Shown: positions 21,355 through 30,353, counted from the first letter of the stretch. The stretch: DNA of 64,000 bases from an uncultured Acidovorax sp. (GCA_913774625.1 CAJYHL010000039.1:1-64000); one strand, 5' to 3'. Program-made: numbers and translations. The notes: generated from the sequence alone by a model not told the origin.

Positions 21355-22395
21355 TCAGGCCTGTGCCGTGAGTCCGAGGAAGTGGTCCAGCATGTGGAAG
21401 TGATCCTCGAAGAAGGATTCCTCCAGGCGCGCCAGGCGTTCGATGGGCATCCACAGCACTTCGGCCGCATCGTCGTCTGCCCGCACGGCGGGGAACGCGT
21501 CGCCGCCCAGGTCGAAGTAGTGCGCGTGGGTGAGGGTGCGGCCACGCTGGCTGCGGTCGGGGTGGTCGAACACGGTGACTTCGCGCAGCGCAGCGCGCAT
21601 GCGCTCTTCGGGCAGTGCGCAGTGGGTCTCTTCCTGCAGCTCGCGCAGGCAGGACTGCCAGACGGTCTCGCGCTGCTCGATGAAGCCGCCGGGCACGGCC
21701 AGCTGGCCCTGGCCGGGCGCATGGGCGCGGCGGATCAGCAGCACCTGGTCCTGGCAGCGCAGCACGGCATCGACGGTCACGAAGACGGGCGGGTAGGGCG
21801 CTGCCGCCCAGGCTGCGCGATAGTCGCGCAGCATGCGCCATTCCTGCTGCAGCGCGGCATAGGCCGGCTGGGCCGCGAAGCGCTGCAGGAACCCGATCGT
21901 GCTGGCCGGCATCTGGCCGGCCAAAGGCTGCAGCGCGGCGGTCAGATCCTGCGTGTCGGCCGCGCCGAAATACGCGTCGCGGATGGCGGTGGCGTCGATG
22001 CTGCCCTGGCGTTCGGCGGCGATCAGCTGCCAGCCGGGAAAGCCGCGCAGATAGCTGCTGCTGGCGTCCTTGAAGTGGCCGACGAGCCCGATGCGCGCGC
22101 CCGGCGCGGTGTGCTGCGCCACGGCCGCCCGCACGGCAGCCACCCAGCGGGCTTCGTTGTAGTAGTCGCGCACCGGCAGCACGGTGACGCGGGCGCGTTC
22201 GGATGCGGGCAGCGCGTCCAGCAGCATGGCCTGGCGCTCGGTCCAGGCGAAAGGGTTCTTGGGCGAGCGTGCCTGCCAGGCCGATCCCATGATGACGATG
22301 GCCTGCGGAGCGCTGGCCAGCGCCTGCCGGAGCAGCGCCAGATGGCCGTTGTGGACAGGCTCGAAGCGGCCGATGAGGATGGCGGTGTCGTACAT
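21355..22395 (-). CDS. nadM: Bifunctional NMN adenylyltransferase / Nudix hydrolase
   Basis: The N-terminal domain (about 1-180) is an NadM-type nucleotidyltransferase (GRFEPVHNGHLALL at residues 9-22, later SSSYLRGFPGW) that makes NAD from NMN and ATP. The C-terminal domain (about 200-340) is a Nudix hydrolase with the full box GGFIEQRETVWQSCLRELQEETHC, as in ADP-ribose pyrophosphatases. The 346-residue length fits the known fusion. The ATG at 22395 begins the family N-terminus, though the frame is open far upstream. It is the last gene of an NAD salvage cluster, about 190 bases behind nadE. Confidence 0.93.
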   Translation of the reverse strand: MYDTAILIGRFEPVHNGHLALLRQALASAPQAIVIMGSAWQARSPKNPFAWTERQAMLLDALPASERARVTVLPVRDYYNEARWVAAVRAAVAQHTAPGARIGLVGHFKDASSSYLRGFPGWQLIAAERQGSIDATAIRDAYFGAADTQDLTAALQPLAGQMPASTIGFLQRFAAQPAYAALQQEWRMLRDYRAAWAAAPYPPVFVTVDAVLRCQDQVLLIRRAHAPGQGQLAVPGGFIEQRETVWQSCLRELQEETHCALPEERMRAALREVTVFDHPDRSQRGRTLTHAHYFDLGGDAFPAVRADDDAAEVLWMPIERLARLEESFFEDHFHMLDHFLGLTAQA

Positions 22396-22589
22396 GCGCG
22401 AGGAAGAGGGAGGGCGAGGAGTGCGGTGGGCTGCCGGCCTGGCAAACGGGCCGGCGGGCGGGGGAGATCGGTCTCTGCGGAAATGCGAGCGGCGTGCGCT
22501 GGCGGCACAGGCGCGGCAGGGCATTTTGACGCAAATGTCAGCAGCCCTGCCCCGGCCCGTGGCGGCGCTCGGTGGCAGCTCCGCTGCGC
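22396..22589 (-). other. Structured spacer between nadE and nadM
   Basis: No gene is visible. Two inverted repeats stand out: GCCGGCC (from 22434) with GGCCGGC, and GCAGGGC (from 22516) with GCCCTGC enclosing a TGAC/GTCA inner pair. The latter lies in the nadE-nadM leader and could modulate nadM expression. Confidence 0.4.
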
Positions 22590-24293
22590 TCAGCGGTACA
22601 CGGCGGCGATCGGCATCTGCCGCCCGTTGCCGAAGGCCTTGGCGCGCACGCGCAGGATGGGCGGGGCCTGGCGGCGCTTGTATTCGCTGCGTGCCACCAG
22701 CAGGCGCACTCGGCGCACCAGGGCCTGGCCGGCCTCGTCCTGCTCCAATTGCTGCACAAAGGCGCGGGCGGCGGCGTGCTCGTCCTGCGCCAGGCCTTCG
22801 CCTTCGATCTGCAGCTTGAGGATCTCGTCCAGCACCGGATAGGGCGGCAGGCTGTCCACGTCGCGCTGGCCGGGGGCGAGTTCGGCCGAGGGCTCCTTGT
22901 CGATGACGGCCTGCGGGATCAGCTCGCGCCCGGCCTGTTCGTTGACGTGGCGCGCCAGCGCGAACACCTCGGTCTTGTACAGGTCGCCGATCAGGCCCAG
23001 GCCGCCGTTGGTATCGCCGTAGAGCGTGCAGTAGCCCACCGAGATCTCCGACTTGTTGCCCGTGGTGAGCAGCAGGTGGCCGAAGGCGTTGGAATATTCC
23101 ATCAGCGTGGTGCCGCGGATGCGCGCCTGCAGGTTCTCCAGCGGCAGGCCGGCCAGGGGCTGGCCGAAGGAGGATTCGAACTGCCGCGCATAGCCCGCCA
23201 CCAGATCGGCGATGGGATGGGTGTGCAGCGCCACCCCCAGGTTGCGGCACAGCTGCACCGAATCGTCGACCGAACCGCTGCTCGAAAAGCGCGAGGGCAT
23301 GGTGATGCCGACCACGTTGTCCGGCCCCAGCGCCTGGGCGGCCAGCGCCAGGGTGAGGGCGCTGTCGATGCCGCCGGAGCTGCCCACCACGGCCTGCGTG
23401 AAGCCGCAGCGCCGCGCGTAGTCGGCCAGGCCCAGCACGATCTGCTGGCGGTAGAACTCCATGGTGGGCAGGCCCTGCTGCGGCACGGGCGCAGGCGCGG
23501 TACCGTCGCCCAGGCTGAAGCGGCCATCTTCCGAAAGCTGCAGCGTGCAGACGTCTTCGGCGAAGCGCCGTGCCTCGAACACGATGCCGCCCGCAGGCTC
23601 TGCGGCGAACGAGGCGCCGTCATAGACGATCTGGTCCTGCCCGCCCGCCTGGTTCACGTAGACGATGGGCAGGCCGTGCCGGCGTGCCGCGCCGCCGAAG
23701 ACCTGGTGGCGCTGCTCGCGTTTGCCGATGTGGCTGGGGCTGGCGTTGATGCTCACGACCAGGTCGGGCGCGGCGTCGGCCATGCGCAGCAGCGGGTTGT
23801 GGGCGTAGTCGGCCTGGGCGTCGTTCCAGCCGTCCTCGCAGATGAGGAAGCCCACCTGCGCGCCGGCGATGCGCAGCACCTTGGCGACGTCCGGGCCGGG
23901 CTCGAAATGGCGGCGCTCGTCGAAGATGTTGTAGGTGGGCAGCAGCTGCTTGGCGTAGTGCAGGCGCACCTCGCCGGCCTGCAGCACCAGCAGCGCGTTG
24001 TGCAGCCGCTTGCCCGGCCCCTGGGTGCGCGTGGGTGCGCCCACCACCCAATGCAGCGTGGGCAGCGCGGCCGAGGCCCGGCGCAGCGCGGCCAGGCCGG
24101 CGTCGATGCGGGCGAGGAAGCCGGGTTCGTCCAGCAGGTCGCCGGGGTAGTAGCCGCACAGCGAGAGTTCGGGAAAGACGACCAGATCGGCGCGCTCCTC
24201 TGCCGCCTGCCGCGCGGCGGCTTCCATGCGCTGCACGTTGCCTTCGATGTCGCCGACGGTGGGGTTGAGCTGGGCCAGGGTGATGCGGAGCAT
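22590..24293 (-). CDS. nadE: Glutamine-dependent NAD+ synthetase
   Basis: This enzyme amidates deamido-NAD to NAD+ using glutamine. The N-terminal CN-hydrolase/glutaminase domain (1-about 250) shows the triad regions FPELSLCGYYPGD (Glu), KQLLPTYNIFDE (Lys) and LICEDGW (Cys). The C-terminal ATP-pyrophosphatase domain has GSSGGIDSALTL. The 567-residue length is usual. The stop of pncB lies 15 bases upstream, so the two are co-transcribed on the minus strand. Confidence 0.97.
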   Translation of the reverse strand: MLRITLAQLNPTVGDIEGNVQRMEAAARQAAEERADLVVFPELSLCGYYPGDLLDEPGFLARIDAGLAALRRASAALPTLHWVVGAPTRTQGPGKRLHNALLVLQAGEVRLHYAKQLLPTYNIFDERRHFEPGPDVAKVLRIAGAQVGFLICEDGWNDAQADYAHNPLLRMADAAPDLVVSINASPSHIGKREQRHQVFGGAARRHGLPIVYVNQAGGQDQIVYDGASFAAEPAGGIVFEARRFAEDVCTLQLSEDGRFSLGDGTAPAPVPQQGLPTMEFYRQQIVLGLADYARRCGFTQAVVGSSGGIDSALTLALAAQALGPDNVVGITMPSRFSSSGSVDDSVQLCRNLGVALHTHPIADLVAGYARQFESSFGQPLAGLPLENLQARIRGTTLMEYSNAFGHLLLTTGNKSEISVGYCTLYGDTNGGLGLIGDLYKTEVFALARHVNEQAGRELIPQAVIDKEPSAELAPGQRDVDSLPPYPVLDEILKLQIEGEGLAQDEHAAARAFVQQLEQDEAGQALVRRVRLLVARSEYKRRQAPPILRVRAKAFGNGRQMPIAAVYR

Positions 24294-24308
24294 GGCGGGG
24301 TTCTTTCT

Positions 24309-25535
24309 CTAGAAGGTGTGTGTGGGCCGTGCGCCTGGCGCTGCGACATCGAACACCTGCCGCAGATAGGCCAGGAAGGTCTCGTCGTCGCACAGGGTCT
24401 TGCCCGGGCTGTCGGAGAGCTTGGCGACCGGCTGGCCGTTGGCGCGCACGATCTTCATCACGATGTGCAGCGGCTGCAGCTGCGGCGCGTCGCCCATGTC
24501 GTTGGTCAGTTGCGTGCCGATGCCGAAGCCCAGCTGCACGCGGTCCCCGAAGTGGCGGTAGAGCGCGATGGCGCGGTCCACGTCCAGCCCGTCGGAGAAC
24601 ACCAGCCGCTTGGTGTTCGCGTCGATGCGCAGGCGCGCGTAGTGCGCGAGGGCTTTCTCGCCCCAGGCGACGGGGTCGCCCGAGTCGTGCCGCAGGCCGT
24701 CGAAGAGCTTGGCGAAGTAGAGGTCGAAGTCGGCGAGGAAGGCATCCATGCCCACCGTGTCGGTCAGCGCGATGCCCAGATCGCCGCGGTATTCCTGCAC
24801 CCAGTCCTCCAGCGCGGCCTGCTGGAAGTCGCGCAGCCGAACACCCAGCGACTGGTAGGTCTGCAGGTATTCATGCGCCATGGTGCCGATGGGCACCAGG
24901 TTCAGGTCGCGCGCCAGCAGCACGTTGCTGGTGCCCTTGAACCACTGCGGCGCCTCGCTCGCCAGGGTCTGCACGACCTCGCGCTGCCAGGAGCCGCTGA
25001 AGCGCCTCCGCAGGCCGAAGTCGGACATCTCGAAAGGGTGGCGGCAGGGCGCTTCGCCCGCCAGCCGGCGCAGGCGGCCGAGCTTGGCGGCGAGCCGCGC
25101 GCGGCCCTCCGCCAGGGCGCCGGCCTGGTCCATGCGGCGGAAATACAGCTCGTTGACGATGGCCAGCACGAAGATCTCGAAGCCCATCACATGCACCTGC
25201 GGGCCGCGCGCGACGATGGAGAGGCCGTCGCCCTCGGCCCGCGCCTCGATGAAGCCGCGCTGGAACTGGAAGATCCGCAGGAAGTCGATGAAGTCGCTCT
25301 TGATGAAGCGCAGCCCGCCCAGGTAGTCCAGCTCTGGCTGCGTGAAGCGCAGCGCGCACAACTGGTCGAGCGCGGCGTTCACCTCGCCCTCCAGCTCCGC
25401 CAACGGGTAGGCCGGCCGGTTGCGGCAGACGAAGCGGTATTCGGCCTGCGTCTGCGGATGGCGGTGCAGCAGCGCCTGCCACATCGTGAACTTGTAGAGG
25501 TCGGTGTCGAGCAGGCTGGAGATCACAGGTTGCAT
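24309..25535 (-). CDS. pncB: Nicotinate phosphoribosyltransferase
   Basis: The 408-residue enzyme converts nicotinate and PRPP to nicotinate mononucleotide. Family features are [17 protein letters not shown] at the N-terminus, [49 protein letters not shown] and the C-terminal [10 protein letters not shown]. The ATG at 25535 gives the expected [18 protein letters not shown] start. An upstream in-frame start at 25577 would add residues encoded by repeat DNA. It is part of the pncA-pncB-nadE-nadM cluster, presumably under NrtR. Confidence 0.96.
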   Translation of the reverse strand: MQPVISSLLDTDLYKFTMWQALLHRHPQTQAEYRFVCRNRPAYPLAELEGEVNAALDQLCALRFTQPELDYLGGLRFIKSDFIDFLRIFQFQRGFIEARAEGDGLSIVARGPQVHVMGFEIFVLAIVNELYFRRMDQAGALAEGRARLAAKLGRLRRLAGEAPCRHPFEMSDFGLRRRFSGSWQREVVQTLASEAPQWFKGTSNVLLARDLNLVPIGTMAHEYLQTYQSLGVRLRDFQQAALEDWVQEYRGDLGIALTDTVGMDAFLADFDLYFAKLFDGLRHDSGDPVAWGEKALAHYARLRIDANTKRLVFSDGLDVDRAIALYRHFGDRVQLGFGIGTQLTNDMGDAPQLQPLHIVMKIVRANGQPVAKLSDSPGKTLCDDETFLAYLRQVFDVAAPGARPTHTF

Positions 25536-25540
25536 GGATT

Positions 25541-25595
25541 GCTCACTTTTCAATAGCTTCGTGCCGATATTTATCAAGGGCTAGAGGCTGATTTC
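25541..25595. repeat. Interspersed repeat remnant spanning pncA 3' end
   Basis: The plus-strand run containing TTTCAATAGCTTCGTGC and TTATCAAGGGCTAGAGGC resembles a Comamonadaceae intergenic repeat I recall (a TGATAGCTGC...ATCAAGCGCTAGAGG type). It fills the pncB-pncA gap. The CTA at 25581-25583, read on the minus strand, is the pncA stop codon, so the repeat supplies the last codons of pncA. Confidence 0.55.
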
Positions 25596-26438
25596 ATCCG
25601 AGGTGGCCAGCTGCACGCCCTGCGCGCGCATGGCGGAGAGGAAGGCCTCCTGCTGCGCCTCGAAGCCCGGCACCGGGCTCATGCAGTCGGTCAGCAGCAG
25701 CAGCCGGTCGGGCTGCCAGCCGGGGCAGCGCTGCGGCAGGTGCTGCACCAGGTGCTCGGTAGTGGCGCGCACGCAGTGGCTGCCTGCCTCGCCCGCCACC
25801 ACCAGCAGGTCGGCCTGGCTCAGGGCATCCAGCAGGCGGGTATTGAGGGCCGTGTCCGGATCGGCGGGGTCGGGCACCTCGGCCTGGATGGCGCTGTAGT
25901 GCTCGGTCCACGGATTCAGTCCCTTGAACACATTGCGCACGGCGCGGCCCCGCTGCGCCTGCCAAGCGGCGCAGGCTTGCAGCAGGCCGGCATGCACGCC
26001 GTGCCCCCAACTGCCCACCTCGCAATGCACGGGCCAGACCATCAGCGTGTAGCGGCCCTGCGCCTCCAGCGCGTCCAGGTAGGCCAGCACGCGCTCCAGC
26101 GCGGCGGCGTCGCGCGGCACGAAGTCGCCGACCCTCACCTGCGCGGCGGTGACGGGCGTGAAGGGCGCTACGTCGCCGCCGGCACCCGTGCGCCAGAAGC
26201 CGGGGTGGGCCACGTCGTAGCGCTGGTGCGAGTCGAGCGTGACCGTCACCGCGTCGACGCGAGCGCCCTCGCGGCGCAGCCAGCCGGCCAGGCGCTGCAG
26301 ATCTGCATGGGCTCCGGCCACCGGCAGCGAGGGGGCGACGGTCCGGCCGGCCACCGGGTCGCGGCCCTGCCAGTCGGCAGGCAGGTCGCAGAAATCGTTC
26401 TGCGGATCGATGGCGAGCAGTTGGATGGAACGGGTCAT
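25581..26438 (-). CDS. pncA: Nicotinamidase (isochorismatase-like family)
   Basis: The enzyme hydrolyses nicotinamide to nicotinate. Catalytic Asp lies in LLAIDPQNDFC, the metal-binding pair in TLDSHQRYD and DVAHPGFW, the Lys in FKGLNPWTEHYS, and the nucleophilic Cys in AGEAGSHCVRATTEH. At 285 residues it is longer than E. coli PncA (about 215), with extra sequence between motifs. It is the first gene of the cluster, facing the NrtR gene across the operator. The extreme C-terminus (DEISL) is encoded by repeat DNA. Confidence 0.88.
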   Translation of the reverse strand: MTRSIQLLAIDPQNDFCDLPADWQGRDPVAGRTVAPSLPVAGAHADLQRLAGWLRREGARVDAVTVTLDSHQRYDVAHPGFWRTGAGGDVAPFTPVTAAQVRVGDFVPRDAAALERVLAYLDALEAQGRYTLMVWPVHCEVGSWGHGVHAGLLQACAAWQAQRGRAVRNVFKGLNPWTEHYSAIQAEVPDPADPDTALNTRLLDALSQADLLVVAGEAGSHCVRATTEHLVQHLPQRCPGWQPDRLLLLTDCMSPVPGFEAQQEAFLSAMRAQGVQLATSDEISL

Positions 26439-26481
26439 GCGTGGCTCCTGAACGGCGATGCGATGGCTGCAGTCTAGGACT

Positions 26482-26504
26482 GTTAGTTATTTATTGCAAC
26501 TAAC
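26482..26504. promoter_or_regulatory. Palindromic operator, probable NrtR box
   Basis: GTTAGTT (26482-26488), nine bases, then AACTAAC (26498-26504): perfect 7-base arms in an AT-rich patch between pncA and nrtR. Position and symmetry fit the operator of the adjacent Nudix-type repressor. The exact consensus for this family was not checked. Confidence 0.7.
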
Positions 26505-26605
26505 TTGATGGGCGAAAGATGTGAGAAATCGTGCTGCATCATGGTGCGATATCGATGGTGTTAAGCTTCTTAGGATAATCCTGCTTCTAACCAATCCCGC
26601 TCGCC

Positions 26606-27304
26606 ATGCCCGACTCCTCTGCCGCAGCAGTTCCTTCCGGCGCCATCGTCTGCACCGTCGATGTGGTGCTGCTCACGCTGTTGGACGGTGCGCTGCACGC
26701 ATTGCTGGTCAAGCGCGACCGGGCCCCCTTTGCGGGCGCGTGGGCACTGCCGGGCGGCTATATCCACCCGCAGGAAGATGCCGATGCGGAGGCCGCCGCC
26801 TTCCGCGTGCTGCGGGCCAAGGCGGGGCTGGAAAGTCCTTATCTGGAGCAGCTGGCCACCTTCTCGGGGCTGGCGCGCGACCCGCGCGGCTGGTCGCTGG
26901 CCGTGGCCTATTGCGCACTGGTGCCGCCCGAGCTCCTGCTGGCGCAGGCCCTGCCCGACGGGGTGGAGTTGAGGCTGGCAGACCGCCTGCCGGGCCTGCC
27001 TTTCGACCACCAGTCCATCGTGCAGGCGGCATTGCAGAGGGTGCGCGGCAAGAGCCAGTATTCGTCGCTGCCGGTGTACTTGTGCGGCGAGCAGTTCACG
27101 CTGCCGCAGCTGCAGTCCGCCTACGAAGCGGTGCTGGGCGAGCCGCTCAACAAGGTGAGCTTTCGCCGCAAGATGGAGGAGATGGGAATGCTGGAGCCGG
27201 TGGCTGGCGCCCTGCAGGCCGGCGGCGCGCACCGGCCTGCGCAACTCTATCGGCTCAAGGACAGGTTCCGGCGGAACCTGTCGCTGCTGCCGCGGGGGCT
27301 GTAG
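26606..27304 (+). CDS. nrtR: NrtR-type Nudix-related transcriptional regulator
   Basis: This 232-residue protein has an N-terminal Nudix-like domain (about 10-145) and a C-terminal winged helix-turn-helix (about 150-225, FTLPQLQSAYEAVLGEPLNKVSFRRKMEEMGML). The Nudix box is degenerate: GGYIHPQEDADAEAAAFRVL lacks the REXXEE catalytic core, as expected of regulators that bind ADP-ribose rather than hydrolyse it. NrtR represses NAD salvage genes. Here it is divergent from pncA-pncB-nadE-nadM, with a palindrome between. Confidence 0.9.
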   Translation: MPDSSAAAVPSGAIVCTVDVVLLTLLDGALHALLVKRDRAPFAGAWALPGGYIHPQEDADAEAAAFRVLRAKAGLESPYLEQLATFSGLARDPRGWSLAVAYCALVPPELLLAQALPDGVELRLADRLPGLPFDHQSIVQAALQRVRGKSQYSSLPVYLCGEQFTLPQLQSAYEAVLGEPLNKVSFRRKMEEMGMLEPVAGALQAGGAHRPAQLYRLKDRFRRNLSLLPRGL

Positions 27305-27351
27305 GGCATGGGGCCGGGGCCCATGAAGGAAGAGCCCCTCGCGCGCAGTGC

Positions 27352-27537
27352 TTACTTCAGAACGTTGCGCGCCGCGCCTACGCCCAGCACGGCCAGCACC
27401 ACGAAGATGACGGCCACCACCAGGAAGAGCACGAACAGAACCTTGGCGATGCCCGCAGCGCCGGCGGCCACGCCGGTAAAGCCCAGGGCGCCGGCAACCA
27501 GCGAGATCAGGGCGAAGATGATGGCGTACTTGAGCAT
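27352..27537 (-). CDS. Small DUF1328-type membrane protein
   Basis: This 61-residue protein begins MLKYAIIFALISLVAGALGF and consists of two hydrophobic segments (about 4-25 and 30-55) with a short basic tail. It matches the widespread small stress-associated YtjA/DUF1328 family. A GAGGAGG box lies six bases before the ATG at 27537. Function unknown; expected in the inner membrane. It is transcribed alone. Confidence 0.85.
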   Translation of the reverse strand: MLKYAIIFALISLVAGALGFTGVAAGAAGIAKVLFVLFLVVAVIFVVLAVLGVGAARNVLK

Positions 27538-27706
27538 GGGAAGCCTCCTCGGAATGTTGCGGCGCTCCGGAAAAGCGGCGCCGTGGCGAGACCTTATTCC
27601 CGGGCGGGCCCGCAGTGCCGTCGGTGGAGCGGGGCGATGCGCGTAGGAGGGGTTTGATGTCAGCGCAGGGCGTTGGCGGCGATGCCAATGGCGTGGCCGC
27701 TTTGCA

Positions 27707-28372
27707 TCAGCTTTCAGGCTGCTGACCTGCACGGATGCCATTTGGTGGGGTGTCCTCTAAAAATTCTATGCTCTCCAGGATATTTAGGGTGATCCCTTGG
27801 ATGTCAATGTTTTTTCTTCTTTTCAAATATTGAATGTATCCCATATTGCTGCTGCCGCAAATGGCATTTTTCTCATTTTTGATGCAGTACCTTAGGTGTC
27901 TTGTCCGAAAGCGCTCGTCTCCTGTTGTGTCGTCGAAGGTGAGTGCCCAGCCTTTTGCATCGATTGCTTTGATTGGGGTGAACGTGTTGCCTTCGTTGTC
28001 TATAAATACCTCCCTTTCTGACCTTTTTTCTCGTCTGGCGTCAGGTGGGGGGTATCTGTTTGCCCAGGATTCCTGGAATGCCTCTTCGTTTGTGCGGAAG
28101 CAGTTGAAGTCAATCCCCCATTCTCCGCCGTTGGTGGATTTTGGTGGCATTGGAATTGAAAATCCCGCCATCCCCCTGTATTCGCTGTCTTGATATCTCT
28201 GGGAGAGCCTCTTCCATTTCGGTGCCTGGACCTTTATTCTGCAACCAGGGCCTAGGTTGGCGATTTTTTCTTCGAAGCCCCCTCTTTTTAAGAAGTATTC
28301 ATTCGCAATCCCGGTTTGAGCTATGGTGTTTAGATGGCAGGCTAGCAGGGCGAGGGGAAAAATTTTCTTCAT
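27707..28372 (-). CDS. Hypothetical secreted protein, accessory region
   Basis: I do not recognise this 221-residue protein. It has a plausible signal peptide (MKKIFPLALLACHLNTIAQ) and several cysteines (GPGCRIKV, DFNCF, RYCIKNEKNAICGSSN) that could form disulphides after export. The coding sequence is clearly more AT-rich than its neighbours and uses codons such as AAA, TTT and ATT freely, which points to recent acquisition. An IS remnant lies 79 bases upstream. No strong ribosome-binding site is visible before the ATG at 28372. Confidence 0.6.
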   Translation of the reverse strand: MKKIFPLALLACHLNTIAQTGIANEYFLKRGGFEEKIANLGPGCRIKVQAPKWKRLSQRYQDSEYRGMAGFSIPMPPKSTNGGEWGIDFNCFRTNEEAFQESWANRYPPPDARREKRSEREVFIDNEGNTFTPIKAIDAKGWALTFDDTTGDERFRTRHLRYCIKNEKNAICGSSNMGYIQYLKRRKNIDIQGITLNILESIEFLEDTPPNGIRAGQQPES

Positions 28373-28451
28373 CAGGGGTTCCGTTTTGTATATCCCTCAG
28401 GAAAGGCTGTCTCGAGTCTTCCTTGCGAATTGGATAGTTTCCCTTCATTGA

Positions 28452-29172
28452 GGGCTTTGTTGCACAAATCGCCCCAGCGGGCCCCGTAGACTGACGGGGT
28501 GAAAGATACGAAGAACAGGCAGCGCAGGAAGTACCGTACGCCGAGCGGCAAGCGCGGACGCCGCCATCCAGTTCTGCCTGAGCATCAAGTGTCTGTTCGG
28601 CCAGCCTTTGCGGCAGGAGCTGGGCTTGATGCACAGTCTGCTGCGGTTGGCCAAACTGGACTGGCCTCTGCCGGATTTCGGCACGGTCTGCCGGCGCCAG
28701 AAGATCTTGCAGGTGGAGCTGAGCTACTGGCCGCCGCAGACGAGCCTATCGAAAGCGTCTGCGCCGATGGGGTCTACGACACACGAGGCTGCCTGGACGT
28801 CATCGCCCAGCGGCAAGCGATGGCGGTGATCCCGCTGCGCAAGAACGCCAGTCACTGGAAGAGGTCGGAGTCCGGGTTTGGCACACCGCAACGAGGCCAT
28901 ACGGGCGTGCAAGCGCCTGGGAGCAGCATCTGGAAGAAGTGGAACGGCTACCACAGGCGCAGCCTTGTGGAGACGAAGATGCACTGCTTCAAGCGACTGG
29001 GCGAGAGGGGGTACGGTCGAGCGCCAGCTTGTGGAGTTGCATGTCCGCGCAGCCTTGCTCAATCGCTTCAGCCAGATCGGCAGTCCTCAAACAGTCACGG
29101 TGGCTGCCGGGGCAGAAGGTCGTCTGAGGTTGGGGTTGGGCCGTCCTCGAAATGATTTGTGCAATAGAGCCC
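28452..29172 (+). mobile_element. Decayed IS5-family insertion sequence
   Basis: The terminal inverted repeats are GGGCTTTGTTGCACAAATC (28452-28470) and, inverted, GGGCTCTATTGCACAAATC (29154-29172), matching at 17 of 19 bases. They are of the IS5/IS903 type. The element is 721 bases, about 300 short of a full copy. No clear target duplication is seen (CTTCATTGA against TTCCGAGGG), consistent with age or rearrangement. The transposase inside is broken. Confidence 0.88.
28499..29107 (+). pseudogene. IS5-family transposase, frameshifted and internally deleted
   Basis: Fragments of one DDE transposase appear in successive frames. First comes a basic N-terminus from a GTG at 28499 (KDTKNRQRRKYRTP). 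Then, in another frame, come QELGLMHSLLRLAKLDWPLP and FGTVCRRQKILQVEL. Back in the first frame are SVCADGVYDTRGCLDVIAQR and IPLRKNASHWK, followed by IWKKWNGYHRRSLVETKMHCFKRLGERG. Last is ERQLVELHVRAALLNRF in a further frame. The region with the first catalytic Asp (between QVEL and the DGVYDT block, near 28725-28738) is missing. It cannot make an active enzyme. Confidence 0.88.
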
Positions 29173-29201
29173 TTCCGAGGGATCCGCAGACTGGTTCAAC
29201 A

Positions 29202-30353
29202 TCAACGTTTCTGTGCGATGAATTGACTCATCAATTTGTCGAGCAGGGTGCGGACTTTGATGGGCGTCGTATTTTCGATCTCCCGTCCTTCCAGGTCAAT
29301 GAGCCGTGCGTAGCCTTCCTTGTCGACGACGATCAGGCAGGTCCGGCCGAAAATCTTCTTGTCCTTGATGAGCGTGGCCGACATATTGCAGAACAGCCAG
29401 GGACATTCGAAGTCCGTGTCGACACGGCTCCCGTCTTCGCTCACGATCGTCAAGCAAGGACGCTGATAGTGGCCCGCCGGCAATGACAGGCAGAGCACTT
29501 TCTTGTCGATGTATTTCGGAAAACTCGTCGAGGTCTTGCCTAAGTAGCTGGGTATCTGTCCGGCGACGTAATAAAAGTCGCCATAGCAATTTCCTTTCTG
29601 GTCGATCAGTACATCGCACGAATGGTAGCATTGGTGATACCAGCCCGACGACAGCACGAGCGGTTCATCCAGTCTTCTGTGAGTGATGCCCCACCCTCTC
29701 TTGGACGTATCGAAGCAGGTGCCTCTTCCGTTCGTTTCGAAGGGCAGCAGCGGCTTTCCGTACGGGTCGTATAGGCGGAACATATCCCAACCGAAATCTC
29801 CCGACTTGTCCAGCTCCTTCCTGAGCCAGACCGAGAAAAGATATTTTTCACCCGACCCTCGGTGAAGCGAAAACGGCTGCTCGTGATAAGGCGCTTCGAG
29901 CAATTCCAAGCATTCGTCCGTCACGGTGTCGAGAAGCCATATCTTCATTCGCCCCGAGGGGCCGTCCTCGTCGGCCGCCACCTGCAACACCAGCTTTTCC
30001 GGCGTTATGGGTGCGGCCTTGCGGATTTTTTCATTCTCGAGCAGGCGGACGACACGGCCCTCCCGGAAAGAAAAGACAGCGCTGCGGAGCGCCTGCCCCG
30101 ACATTATGAACTCGATCCAGTAGTTTGATTTCGTATTGAATTCCGCCTCCCACTTGTCACCGATCGTGGAGGAAAAATTCGTCCAGCACATTTCGGCAGG
30201 GCTGCTTTCGGTCGGTTGATGCACGACCGTGCCGGCCTCGTCAATGAAGTATTCCTGGCGGTCTTCCGTCATCCCGTGGTACAGCGCCAGGCGCTCGATC
30301 CAGAACAGGTCGAGATCCGGGTATTTTTCTTCGATGGCTGAGTGGTTTTGCAT
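29202..30353 (-). CDS. Hypothetical protein, accessory region
   Basis: This is a 383-residue soluble-looking protein without signal peptide or membrane segment, and I do not recognise the family. Recurrent short turns such as IDEAGTVV, LYDPYGKPL, LIDQKGNCYGD, SEDGSRVDTD, VDKEGYARL and IDLEGREIE are spaced like strand-turn repeats, suggesting a beta-propeller or WG-like fold. The ATG at 30353 starts MQNHSAIEEKYPDLDLFW. The frame is open a further 195 bases upstream without a family guide, so the start is uncertain. It lies directly beside the IS remnant. Confidence 0.6.
   Translation of the reverse strand: MQNHSAIEEKYPDLDLFWIERLALYHGMTEDRQEYFIDEAGTVVHQPTESSPAEMCWTNFSSTIGDKWEAEFNTKSNYWIEFIMSGQALRSAVFSFREGRVVRLLENEKIRKAAPITPEKLVLQVAADEDGPSGRMKIWLLDTVTDECLELLEAPYHEQPFSLHRGSGEKYLFSVWLRKELDKSGDFGWDMFRLYDPYGKPLLPFETNGRGTCFDTSKRGWGITHRRLDEPLVLSSGWYHQCYHSCDVLIDQKGNCYGDFYYVAGQIPSYLGKTSTSFPKYIDKKVLCLSLPAGHYQRPCLTIVSEDGSRVDTDFECPWLFCNMSATLIKDKKIFGRTCLIVVDKEGYARLIDLEGREIENTTPIKVRTLLDKLMSQFIAQKR

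Noticed and set aside
22572..25556. 994-codon open frame on the plus strand
   Set aside because: It runs antisense to nadE, pncB and the start of nadM. Those genes have intact catalytic motifs; the long frame is a by-product of high GC and lacks family features.
28499..29155. 218-codon frame as a real gene
   Set aside because: It is one frame of a broken IS5 transposase, with motifs of the same protein scattered in other frames.
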